From Planoprotostelium fungivorum (taxonomy: Eukaryota; Evosea; Variosea; Cavosteliida; Cavosteliaceae): a stretch of DNA of 28,639 nucleotides. The stretch spans positions 1-28,639 of the forward strand of contig MDYQ01000302.1 of the NCBI GenBank assembly GCA_003024175.1. The letters are read 5' to 3'. Numbering within the stretch: position 1 is the first letter of the stretch; each line of letters begins with the position of its first letter. This document shows, piece by piece, positions 1 through 9,259 of this stretch. A model generated the notes under the pieces. It saw only the letters and a list, made by a program, of their open reading frames with translations. It did no database searches and was not told the DNA's origin. The position numbers were made by a program, and so were the translations under genes.

Positions 1-330
1 GCACCATCACTGCACGTCAGAAAAGGCAGGACGCTAAATCAAATCTGAACATGTAGCTCTCCATTTGTGTGGAATGGATGACTTTGTGATTTCACCTCTA
101 TTTTTTTTTGCAGTCATTTGGAGCCCTGTGAGGTCCTGGAGACGCTGCAACAAAAAATATGGAGAATAAAGATTGAGACTCACCGTGAGAGAGGAACTAA
201 AGTAAGTTGATGTTAGCTGTGATGCGTTTGAAAGGAAGACTATAACAATTCAGCAAATGACAGAGCAAAGACCTGACTTGTTGAACATGGATGGCAATGA
301 CGTAACAAGAGCTGTGATGTATTGGATTCC
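1..330. other. Flank outside the left inverted arm
   Basis: I see no convincing gene here. The stretch has a short T-run near 103-112 and no long reading frame with coding character. It ends where the inverted-repeat similarity to 5405-4436 begins. Confidence 0.5.
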
Positions 331-1268
331 TGAATTCCGGAAACAAAAAGTTTGAGAAACAGCCCAGCCAGCCCTGATGCCCTAGCAGAAGGGATCTGGA
401 GACGAGAGACGAACATTTTGAGTGAGGAGTTTATCTAGGATACTCAAGACTAGCCTCGATATCCAATGTCAAAAGTAGGGCCAGGTGAAATGCAAATTAC
501 TTTTAGGTTTAGGTTCTGCAGGACGAGAAGGTGCAGGACGAAACGGGTTAGGGTGATGAGGAGGTATGTAGGGGCGATTGTCACGCTGCATGACTGTATC
601 CGGTTGCTTTGAGGTATGTAACGCATCTGCATTTTCCCTTGCTTTCAAAGAACAAAAAGCGAATCATCTCATGATCTGAAGATCACGTGATGGTGGGAGC
701 GCAATCACACACGACCACCATTCTTGTGAAACGGAGGTATAACTTTACTCTGTCTCTTAGAATCCGTTGTGGCAGAGTGCCCTCATGACAATCTCATGGC
801 GGAAGCAGGGGAAGAGGGAATTGATTGATCTGAGTGAGGAAATGTTTATTTTCAACCAAACACACAGTCACTCCCTTCCTAACGGAACTCCAACCACAGA
901 CAACAAATACGTGGCAGACAACAGCTGTTGGAAGGCCACAGGTCCAGGTGATTCTGTTTCCTACAACTATCTAGGGGAAAGGCCCAACGGGTCCACTGTG
1001 AGCAAATAGAGAAGTGCTGTGGAACACAAATAAATTGATTCCGTTTCAACTCTGCCTATTTATATGTAGCTGCCTTTTGCCTCCTTGTGTCTTTTGTATG
1101 ATTTGAGTGTATAGATAGATTTCCACCCAGACTGCATAAAGCGAGTACAGAGCGCGCGAACGCTTACAAATGTTTTGCAGAGGATTACCAAACAGAACAC
1201 AGGAGGCAAGCATTCAAAGCAAGGAGAGTTGTAGAGAAATCCGCTATAATATTCCCTTTTACTATGAT
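331..1268 (+). repeat. Left arm of a large inverted repeat
   Basis: This segment matches the reverse complement of 4436-5405. Shared landmarks in the same order are GTTTGAGAAACAGCCCAGCC (about 350), GTATGTAACGCATCTGCATT (614), TCACGTGATGGTGGGAGCG (685), ATCTCATGGCGGAAGCAG (791), the AAATAAAT after the stop (about 1030) and ACAAATGTTTTGCAGAGGAT (1166). Similarity looks high in the promoter and intron part and in the 3' part. It is low in the middle, where the coding sequence lies. The similarity stops near TACTATGATG at about 1268. The arm therefore carries a whole gene unit: 5' region, exon 1, intron, exon 2 and poly(A) signal. Confidence 0.85.
590..1009 (+). CDS. Small two-exon protein of unknown function (90 aa), intact copy in the inverted pair
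   Basis: Exon 1 is 590-613 and exon 2 is 761-1009, giving 90 residues. The intron 614-760 starts GTATGT and ends CTCTTAG, and it keeps the frame. The start chosen is the ATG at 590; the next in-frame ATG is at 785. An AATAAA lies about 22 nt after the TAG. I recognise no domain. There is no signal peptide or membrane segment; the chain is polar, rich in Asn, Ser, Thr and Gly towards its end. A homologous copy lies in the opposite arm (4690-5025, minus). The two agree closely over WQSAL...ISWRKQ and then diverge strongly, while their non-coding flanks stay similar. The coding call rests on the preserved intron and frame; function is unknown. Confidence 0.5.
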
Positions 1269-1829
1269 GAATCACATATACAGCACATTAGATATCCACA
1301 GTGATACAAGAGTGGTCATTGGAAACCTTATGATTCAAATATTGTCAGCATCATTTGTGATCCATCTGAATCGAATTTGCATTCAAACATAGTTCTTAGA
1401 GCTATTTCTGAACGAAAAAATGCATCATTATAGTCGTCAATAAATTGAAGTGCTCATATTTTGAAACTTTTGTTACTCTCATTAGTAGTTGCAACACCAT
1501 CTGTTGATCTGCACTATTGCTAGCATTTAGTTGGGTACTATCATTATTTCACATAAGTGTCAGATTTTATTGACAATATATCAATGTTTGAATGAAAGAA
1601 TTATAATAGATTCGTTTGCAATGCTTGAGTAATATCTGCTACCACAAAACACATTGTCAACAATTCATTACATGATAATTTGCATCTGGAGACAATGGCC
1701 ATTCTACTGAACAATATGAGTGTCAGAGATAGTCTACAAGCAGAGATGGGAGGAGTCTCCAAGCAGAGATAGGAGGAAAAGTCTGTTTAATAGTTCGTGA
1801 ATGTTTTAGTTTGGTGTTGATCAAATTTG

Positions 1830-1920
1830 GGTTTTATTCAGATAACAGTTTGACCTTGTTAGGGGCTCCTGAGCCATTGCTGGCCAACTGCTAACTTAGA
1901 ACTCTGCAGTCCAGTGGGAA
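1830..1920 (+). repeat. Diverged direct repeat, copy 1
   Basis: The segment from GGTTTTATTCAGAT to the region after CTCTGCAGTCC recurs at 2291-2382 in the same orientation, with substitutions and single-base indels. I judge identity to be roughly 80 percent by eye. No coding role is apparent; it may be a remnant of a dispersed element. Confidence 0.65.
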
Positions 1921-2290
1921 GACCCAGAAAAAAGGGAGGAGAAGAGGTAAATGTAAATTGAGGTAATGGATGATATGGCATTTTTTTCTGGACATCTGTG
2001 TGAAGTATACAAGGGTGGGATTTTGTCTGTGTGGTGTGGGGTCCCTGAGTCCATTTGGCAGTGGGGAGTTGACTCCATATTTTAAAAAATACAATGAGTA
2101 TTTACTTTGGTGTTGATAGATATTTGATTTCATCCCATCATGATGACAGTACAAATAATTGATAATGATCTTTGTATTACACATTACAATAAAATCACTA
2201 GCAGAAGCAGTGACTTGCAATATTAGTCAATTATAGCAGAACTAACAGATACAAAGCAGTCCATGTTTATTGTAATACTATACAGGTTCA

Positions 2291-2382
2291 GGTTTTATTC
2301 AGATATCAGTTTGGCCCTGTTAGGAGTTACTAAGCCATTACTGGCCAACTGATAACTTTGCATTCTGCAGTCCCATGGGGAA
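2291..2382 (+). repeat. Diverged direct repeat, copy 2
   Basis: Second copy of the element at 1830-1920. It starts with the same GGTTTTATTCAGAT and keeps the GCCATTNCTGGCCAACTG and TTCTGCAGTCC landmarks. Confidence 0.65.
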
Positions 2383-3578
2383 TATCTGGAAGAAAGAGCG
2401 GAAAGGGGAACTCAATCAAGATATTGGGGGTATGGCAATCCTTTCTGGATGTTGAAGTCCTCTTTCATTGTCTTTTGTCTTGTATCATATCATATCACAT
2501 CTTCTGTTTTGAGCATTGATAGAACAATCAATTCCACATAGTACTTGTTGAAGCCAACATTTGCTGGAAATCACCTCAGAACTAGAATGTTGGTCATTCT
2601 CACAGTGATTGAGACGGATTGAGGGACATTGACAGATTAAGTAAATTCTCTGGAAATAAGATAGTTAAAACAGCAATCAATGGCTATTTAAATAACAAAT
2701 TTGATTTGTGGGTCACCCATTTTCTTAGATTTGTGATTCTGAGTGTCTGATGGGAGACAGACATCCTTTATCATTACAAGACACAAGTCATAATAGACAA
2801 AGAAGAGGAAGTTATACAAGACTACATCTAAGACAATTACAAGAGCCGATCCTGATTGCCCAAAGCCAGATATTAGATCTTGGAGGAGATATAATGCTAC
2901 CAGACAGATTTGACCATTGGCATGAGAGAGACTGTTGCTCTACTGGTGAAGATAGAGGGTCCAGTTTGTCACCATTGGGATTCACCAGATCTATCAAATC
3001 CTCTCGTTCATATTGTACCACAGTAGATTTATTCTTCTCTTGGTACAACAGACGTATCAAGGCATATCACCCACCAGCCAGACAGAGCTCAAGAAGTTAT
3101 GCTGCATAATGGTGTGGAACAAAAAGCAAGTACTAGATCTGCTGATGCGCAAGATTCTCGGGTGATCAATTGGTTGGAGTTTAGTAGAGGTCCATCCATG
3201 TTGTTCACTACTGTCACGTCACAGGCCTGTCATGGGATTTGATGTGGAACTTCCTAATAGGTACAACACGGAATGTCCCAATTCTGTTTGAGCCTGTTTG
3301 GTTGCTTTGTTCAAAAGATGTCACTGGGCTGTTAAAGAACCTTGCACCCCAGTGGCACAAAGAATTAGTCAACAGAATGAGAGAGGACATGAAAAGTTGA
3401 AGGATACTACAAGGCCATTGGCTCCCATCAACGCAATCACACTTGATTGTGCATGCATCTATTGAGGTAAGACAGTGTAATTTCAAAACCAACCCATATT
3501 TGACACAATTCATAGGAACATGAGACGTCAGATCATTCTAAAGGACGTCAATTTTCGTGAAGAATTACTATTTATGGG

Positions 3579-3777
3579 GGGTGGTGGCTAAGAGGCAGGG
3601 TTTATACGCAACATTGGGCTAAATCGCGTTCATTATTTCAGCTAAATCGCTTTAGCTCTACTCACAACTATGGGATCAATCTGTATTCAGAGCACAATGC
3701 ATCATCCTATAGTGTCAAGAGACCAAAATGCGATTTAGAAAATGTTGCGTATAATTCCTGCCTCTTAGCCACCACCC
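3579..3777. repeat. MITE-like element with about 40-bp terminal inverted repeats
   Basis: The left end GGGTGGTGGCTAAGAGGCAG (3579) continues through a run ending in TATACGCAACATT. It reappears reverse-complemented at the right end, which closes with CTTAGCCACCACCC at 3777. The element is about 199 bp, has no coding frame and is flanked by TTTAT on both sides (3571-3575 and 3778-3782), a possible target-site duplication although a few G residues intervene on the left. The size and structure fit a non-autonomous DNA transposon (MITE). No transposase is seen in the window. Confidence 0.7.
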
Positions 3778-4435
3778 TTTATTTATGTAGGTTGAAATCG
3801 AAGCAAGCTGCAAAGAGAGAAATTAGATGAGCAAGGACAAGACTCTTTCTCTCACTCAATTGCTCAACTGAAGAGTGGAGAGACGTGCAAAAGAAATCAA
3901 GAAGTGTTTAGAGCCTAGGAGAAAGTACCAATGCTTCTCACCTTCTAATGTGCTTGATTTACAGGTGTGAGGTTGAAGCCACGTGCATCTCTTTGAAGAA
4001 AGAACCAAAGACTTTGGCCAAAGAAGCAACAGGAGACGTTGCAAACCGAGGTTGACTCATATGGGGCTAGATCTGAATGTGCACGTCATCTGTATGTGTC
4101 AAAACACTTGGATGACATTAAATACGCCTCATCTTTCTCCCGTCATCACCGCAATTTCTCTGCAGAACTGCTGATATCGTTAGGAATTCGAGATTTACTG
4201 AACTACCTATTAACAGAGACAATATATAATTATCTGCCAGGAAGAGTACCTTCATCTCTAATCACTGCTCATCTGATTGAACAAACATCAGGCACAAAGA
4301 GAAATCACCAGGTATGTTAAGAAAAGGTTCAAACATAGACTGAAGAGAACTCAAATTCTTGGGCATGGAAGTGTATCTTTTCTCCAGTCCTGAACTGCTG
4401 AGCATTATAATTATACTACAGGTGCCTTCCCAAAC

Positions 4436-5405
4436 ATCATAGTAAAAGGGAATATTATAGTCCGTTTCTCTACAACTCTCCTTGTACTGAATGCTTGTCT
4501 CCTGTGTTCTGTTTGGTAATCCTCTGCAAAACATTTGTAAGCATTCACGTGCTCTGTGCTCACTTTATGCAGTCTGTGTGGAAATCTATACACTCAAATC
4601 ACACAAAAGACACAATGAGGCAAAAGGCAGCTGCATATGAATAGGCTGAGCTGAAATAGAATCGATTTATTTGTGTCTCACAAGGCTGCTCAACCGCTCT
4701 TGAAGATGTCCTTTGGTGTGTCAAGAAAGGCTGTGTTGATGTTGGAAGTGCTCAATCCCTCCTCTCTTAGACAAGCTTGCTGACCAGCACTCCCAGTTTG
4801 GGTGATGTAAGACAGCTGTCCTCTCTGGGTCTCTCTGCCATATTCCCTGGCCGCCTGTGCAAGATCTGCAGGAGTCTCAAAAGCTTTGGGAGGCAGGTTT
4901 GGTGATAGTCAAGTGCTTGCTCGTGTATTCAGTTGGAAATGACAATTGAACATTCTGCGGTCGGAGAATTCATTGCTCTGCTTCCGCCATGAGATCGCTG
5001 TGAGAGCACTCTGCCACAACAGATTCTAAGAGACGGAGTCAAGTTATAACTCCGTTTCACATGAATGGCGGTCGTGCGTGATAGCGCTCCCACCATCACG
5101 TGATCCTCAGGTCATGAGATGATTCGCTTTTGTTCTTTGAAACCAAGGGAAAATGCAGATGCGTTACATACCTTGAAGCCTCCAAATTACAGCACCGTTC
5201 CTTATCTCCCCTCTGATCTTCACCTCATACACATTCTCGTCCTGCTCCCTCTCGTTATGTGAATCATCTCATCCTGCTCCCCGTATTACTGAGGACAGTC
5301 TTGAGTCACTTAGATAAAGTCCTCTTGCTCGAATGTTCGACACTCGTCTCTAAATCCTTTCTGCCAGGGCTGGGCTGTTTCTCAAACTTTTTATTTCCGC
5401 GATAT
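4436..5405 (-). repeat. Right arm of the large inverted repeat
   Basis: Reverse-complement partner of 331-1268. It carries the same gene layout on the minus strand: 5' region with CACGTGATGGTGGGAGCG, a GTATGTAACGC splice donor, exon 2 at 5025-4690, AAATAAAT after the stop, and the same 3' flank up to TACTATGATG near 4436. The arm ends about 260 bp upstream of the HNH-type gene start. Confidence 0.85.
4690..5025 (-). pseudogene. Second copy of the small gene, lacking a start and with an internal TGA
   Basis: This is exon 2 of the copy homologous to 590-1009. The acceptor TCTCTTAG is conserved and the 336-nt frame stays in register from acceptor to the TGA at 4690. One in-frame TGA interrupts it at 4909-4911. 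The exon 1 region (5165-5200, minus) lacks the ATG of the left copy and has an in-frame TAA. The second ATG of the left copy is also changed (CTCACAGCG). After the shared ISWRKQ part, this copy encodes a longer, different tail with segments such as GRETQRGQLSYITQTG and TPKDIFKSG. I call it a pseudogene, but an unrecognised exon boundary near the TGA could rescue it. Confidence 0.55.
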
Positions 5406-5662
5406 CGTAAAAAGATATCATACATAACACAGAGACCCTGCCACACCGGCCACAATTCTAGCTATCCACGAGGTAATAATATACGCCTCAATCAGACGCC
5501 TGTGTGTATATAGACGTATTGTGTTTACATTTTCCGACGGTCGCATCAGATCTCGTCCCTATTCCTGTCGCCACCTCGAACATTCTCAAGGTAATTTCAT
5601 ACGCTCGAGCTGAACGCTTGGCCTCTCGGTTTGCGTTGGTTCATCTGACTCCTCGGCAGGAG

Positions 5663-6925
5663 ATGACGGATCCCAATTTACCCACCATGCGAACTCGCAT
5701 CAACGGTCTCGCCCTAACTCTGGCCGAGAAGACCTGGGCTCAGAAGGAGCTGGATGCCCACCCAGACCTGGCCTCCACGTGGACCCCTGAGACAGATGTT
5801 AATTTGACAGCTTTCATCAAGCAATCTGCCACCCAGTCCGCCCCACCTGGTGAGTGTCGACCCTTCTTATTTCTCTTTATTCTTGTCGCGGTGTCCCCAG
5901 GGCCTCTATGGGGCTCTACGGGCCTCAGGCTCTAGCTCAATTACCGGCAGCTAAGAGGTGTTTTTGGCTATGACACGTGATCAGAAAATTGACACAAAGT
6001 TCATATTACGTATATGTTGGATTTTCTTCCTGCTCAAGCGTCTTAGGTGGAATATCTGAGGAAAAGTTTGAGGAATTGATGAGGATTAGCAAAGCTGCTT
6101 ATGAAGAAGCAACACAGTCCAGAAGAGAGCGGTTACAGAAATCAGTGTCAGGAAAACAGAGAAACAATCTATCACAAAAGGACTGGAAGAACAAATTAAT
6201 TCAATATTATCAACGTGCTGATCTAAATAACTCTGGTAATATCACCTGTATGATGCTTAATCAGTCATTCCCTGGTAATAAGGTGAGATCTACTGAACAA
6301 TCCTGTAATAATTCCTTAATATAGGTGATTGCAGCTCACTTGTGGGACCGCTCTACCAATGGTTTGGATCTACCCCATGATTTTGGTCTACCTATAGATA
6401 GCATAGATAGTGAGAGGAATGGAATTCTGGTTGCAAAGGGCATAGAGGATGCATGGACATATGATCGAGTTGCATTCATCTACAATTCACTTGCCACTCC
6501 ACCTGTTTATTTTATGGTTGTCCTTGATCCCACATTGCTGGAAGAGCTTGTAGAGCCTTCACCCAATATCAAGTAAGTCTTATAGTAATATTATCTAAAG
6601 AGTTCAAGATTAAGTCACACATGTGGTAGTTTTGTCTCATTAGTACAGATTCAAGGATATGGACGGGCAACCTCTTCACATGCCCTTGGGTGTTGAACCA
6701 CCATTTCGTCGCCTGATGAATTTCAAGAGTCGAAATGCTGTTAATGATGCGCTTCATCTTTGGCCTGAATATTGGACAGACCCATCTCGCAGAAACTGTC
6801 TCAATTTCGATGACTTCTGGGAACTTTCAGACAAGGCCTCTGGTGTCAAAATATATCCTAGCAGCCTTTTCTCCTCTAGTCATTCAGAATCCTCCAGTGC
6901 TTCCAAAAAACAGCGTACTGCATAA
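5663..6925 (+). CDS. HNH_2-type nuclease domain protein (315 aa)
   Basis: Exons 5663-5849, 6047-6282, 6325-6572 and 6649-6925 join in frame to 316 codons. Introns are 197, 42 and 76 nt, all GT-AG. Residues about 120-220 resemble the HNH_2 fold seen in many fungal and protist proteins: a central NITCMMLNQ strand with Cys, the VIAAHLWDR motif carrying the first His, an N-rich turn (DSERNGILVAKGIEDAW), and a closing strand YDRVAFIYN. This fold cuts DNA or RNA with a metal ion. In this copy the position that often carries the second His reads IEDAW, so catalytic activity is uncertain. The tail is Ser/Lys-rich (SESSSASKKQRTA), perhaps a nuclear localisation element. An upstream in-frame ATG exists; I chose 5663 because of the coding character after it. 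The gene sits beside the right inverted arm, in rearranged sequence. Confidence 0.7.
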
Positions 6926-7019
6926 AGTTGAGATTCTGATGCATTTTCTCAAGATTTATTCAATGAGCTCCAAGGCTAATGATCTCACTAGGCAGCAACA
7001 GAGTAACCAGGTAGGCTGA
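6926..7019 (+). pseudogene. Short fragment sharing KANDLTRQ with the minus-strand fragments
   Basis: Just after the HNH-type gene, a plus-strand frame encodes SSKANDLTRQQQSNQ followed by a GTAGG. The same KANDLTRQ followed by GTAAG occurs on the minus strand at about 7509-7540 and 8078-8110. This is a small inverted duplicate of part of that unknown gene. Confidence 0.45.
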
Positions 7020-7021
7020 TT

Positions 7022-7075
7022 GATGAACAAACTAAGAAACAGTTCTTGGGATGTGTGGCAAAACATACACCTCCT
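7022..7075 (+). repeat. Inverted repeat, left half
   Basis: The sequence from GATGAACAAACT to AAACATACACCTCCT is repeated in reverse complement at 7447-7501. The core TTCTTGGGATGTGTGGCAAA is identical. The two halves enclose about 370 bp that read as coding on the minus strand. Confidence 0.8.
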
Positions 7076-7082
7076 TCATCTG

Positions 7083-7500
7083 TAATATCCCCTGAGTTCT
7101 CTGCAGCCTGCAGAATTCTCCTCCCGATTCTGTTCCTTGCATCTGGGCCATTCTCTTTCTTCACCAATCTACTTATAGTGTTGAGATACTTCGTTTCAGC
7201 TGATATCTCATCAAGGTAATCTTTGAAATCTGCAGGGTTCCTACTGACATACTCTCTGATACCCTTATGTAAATGTTGAATCTTCATCCCAGGAGATGGT
7301 CTCAGGACTGCTGCTCTGTTTGTATGACCAGCATTCAATTCTTTCTCATATGCTGAGTTTCTCAATCCACTATATGGTACAATCTTATACTGTTCATAAT
7401 TAGCATCTGCATCATCATACTGTTCAACACATTTTTGAAACACCTCAGGAGGTGTATGTTTTGCCACACATCCCAAGAATTGTTTTTTAGGTTTATTCAT
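7083..7500 (-). pseudogene. Fragment of an unrecognised protein-coding gene
   Basis: The minus frame from 7500 is open to below 7083 and has clear coding character, with segments QKCVEQYDDADANYEQYK, NRAAVLRPSPGMK and AETKYLNTISRLVKKENG. I recognise no domain; it is charged and predicted mostly helical. It ends inside the inverted repeat, so its terminal residues are only the antisense of the repeat. An intron from the GTAAG after KANDLTRQ to the CCTGAG before VFQKCV would join it to the fragment upstream. A partial second copy with a frameshift starts right after the N at 7755. Confidence 0.45.
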
Positions 7501-7501
7501 C
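7447..7501 (-). repeat. Inverted repeat, right half
   Basis: Partner of 7022-7075. It overlaps the start of the minus-strand frame that runs from 7500 down to about 7083. A third, slightly shortened copy lies at about 7810-7868, after the undetermined base. Confidence 0.8.
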
Positions 7502-7505
7502 AGCT

Positions 7506-7754
7506 AACTTACCTGCCTAGTAAGATCATTAGCTTTGTATTTGCTGCCAGATACTTGTTGTATGCTTGTTGCATCATCCCATGATCCTGATCCAGAATTG
7601 CTTGAAACTGCACTAAGCTACCTCAAATTGAAAATTATCAGTAGAGATATTTATCTATTATTAATAAAGTTGGTGAGCCGATCAACCCAAAGATCATCAT
7701 CTGTGCTACCACGAGATAGATTATGATAAACGTCATATCTCTGTGCATCAACTG
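7506..7754 (+). repeat. 249-bp direct repeat, copy 1
   Basis: Nearly identical to 8072-8320, with only a handful of substitutions seen. It ends exactly one base before the undetermined base at 7755. The duplicated sequence contains minus-strand coding fragments (VYHNLSCGSTDDDLW and SGSGSWDDATSIQQ). Confidence 0.9.
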
Positions 7755-7755
7755 N
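7755..7755. other. Undetermined base (N) at a duplication junction
   Basis: A single N joins the end of the 249-bp repeat to a second copy of the sequence at about 7380-7501. This is the pattern expected when an assembler or gap filler joins two reads of a repeated region, so local order may be artificial. Confidence 0.8.
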
Positions 7756-8071
7756 ATTATACTGATCATATTTAGCATCTGGATCATCATACTGTTCAAC
7801 ACATTTTTGAAACACCTCAGGAGGTGTATGTTTTGTCCCAAGAATTGCTTTTTAGGTTTATTCATCAGCTAACTTTGTGGTGTATGGTCACCACATAAGA
7901 ACCAAACAGTTCAATGAGTCTCTGTTTATAAAGAATGATTTCAAACCAAAGAAAGCCAAGGTGTTCCTTTTCAATGAATGTGCACTGAATGTGTTTCTTG
8001 GTTGCTGAGTTTTCACTGACTTTTCTCCAAGTTTTCCAATTAGTCAATGATGTCAAATGTTGGGCACAACA

Positions 8072-8320
8072 AACTTACCTGCCTAGTAAGATCATTAGCT
8101 TTGTATTTGCTGCCAGATACTTGTTGTATGCTTGTTGCATCATCCCATGATCCTGATCCAGAATTGCTTGAAACTGCACTAAGCTACTTAAAATTGAAAA
8201 TTATCAGTAGAGATATTTATTTATTATTAATAAAGTTGGTGAGCCGATCAACCCAAAGATCATCATCTGTGCTACCACAAGATAGATTATGATAAACGTC
8301 ATATCTCTGTGCATCAACTG
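8072..8320 (+). repeat. 249-bp direct repeat, copy 2
   Basis: Second copy of 7506-7754. This copy continues without a break into the upstream minus-strand exons at 8321-8535, so it looks like the original location. Confidence 0.9.
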
Positions 8321-8535
8321 CAGACATCCAATTGAGTGCTACAGCATCTTTGATTGACACTTGTGCATGAGTACTAAGGATTCTTTTGAATGGTTTGGGT
8401 CCTTGAGGAATTAGTAATCAGCAGTGCTCATGAATGCTTACCTGGAGTGTATAAGGGCTTGTCATGGAGATCACCAAATGTTAATGCTTCTCCCTTAAAG
8501 ATCTTTTCATTTTTGAGGCTAGGATCAATGACTTG
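8078..8535 (-). pseudogene. Exons of an unrecognised gene, probably broken
   Basis: On the minus strand an exon ending at 8442 encodes DPSLKNEKIFKGEALTFGDL. A 40-nt intron (8441-8402, GTAAGC to TCAAG) leads into a frame encoding PKPFKRILSTHAQ and NWMSAVDAQRYDVYHNLSC. That frame reaches TAA at 8217. Alternatively a donor at GTAGCAC would splice to SSNSGSGSWDDATSIQQ and KANDLTRQ (8175-8078). Upstream the exon runs into the A/T tract, so the 5' end is lost. No family is recognised. Because the same gene pieces recur at 6926-7870 in both orientations, I treat this as a gene scattered by duplication. Confidence 0.45.
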
Positions 8536-8820
8536 AAATATATATATATATATAAATTAATAATTATTATATATATAATTATAATTATAATAATATATAA
8601 AATAATTATAATTAATAATATTATAATAATAATAATGAATAATATATTATATAAATCAATAATTATTATATATATATATATATTAACAATTATTATTATA
8701 TAAATTAATAAATATTATATATATATATATATATATATTTGGACTTATTTTTAATTATAATAATAATTATAACTAATATATTATATAATTATATAATAAT
8801 TATATAATATATTTTATCTA
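8536..8820. other. Low-complexity A/T tract
   Basis: Almost purely A and T, with long TA dinucleotide runs (for example 8541-8554, 8681-8693, 8717-8738) mixed with TAAT and ATTATT words. It has many short self-complementary stretches. No gene is present. Confidence 0.95.
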
Positions 8821-9255
8821 CTGTTAAAGATTGGAGTTGAATCTCTTCCAAATTTTTTTTTTGCCTCAAGTAGTTTCTTGTCAAGAGAAACGACATGCTC
8901 TGCATTCCGATGAATCTCACAAAAAGAAAGAAGTTTCTCGGACAGCCGAGGAAAGAGTGAGCCAGACACCTCATTGATGAGCTTGCCTGTATTCCATCAA
9001 GAGAAGAGACAGAAGAGAAATTGTACACAAACAAGCTTCACACCACTGATGGGCATGAAAGACAGGGGCGTTTCACCACAAGAACCACATAATGTGACGT
9101 TTTGTTTTGTGATAATCAAACTGTGCTGATTTTTCACCTGTATATCCCTGTATGACTCCATTTATCACTGTATAGCGCCATACAGGCACATCAATTTTGG
9201 ACTTGACAACATTTTGTATGTTCAAATTAAAAAGTTACAACCTCTGTATCCAATC
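8821..9255. other. No gene recognised
   Basis: Short frames on both strands contain isolated protein-like stretches, such as plus ESHKKKEVSRTAEER around 8915-8960, but none continues past a stop or joins by a plausible intron. The 3' end of the minus-strand gene at 9260 faces this region. Confidence 0.4.
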
Positions 9256-9259
9256 TTTA

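Larger units (their letters stand above)
1269..4435. other. Spacer between the inverted arms: decayed sequence and dispersed repeats, no intact gene
   Basis: No intact gene is visible in these 3.2 kb. The spacer is AT-richer than the right half of the window. It holds a diverged direct repeat (1830-1920 and 2291-2382) and a small element with inverted termini (3579-3777). Around 2750-3240 all three plus frames carry protein-like stretches interrupted by stops. One runs from about 2925 to 3240 through a segment reading QEVMLHNGVEQ. This looks like an old frameshifted gene that I cannot identify. Plus-strand frames at 3983-4320 are open, but I see no motif in them. Confidence 0.5.

Noticed and set aside
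2750-3109. Plus-strand open frame of 119 codons in the spacer between the inverted arms
   Set aside because: All three plus frames and the minus strand look equally protein-like here, no splice pattern works and no motif is seen, so it is described only as decayed sequence.
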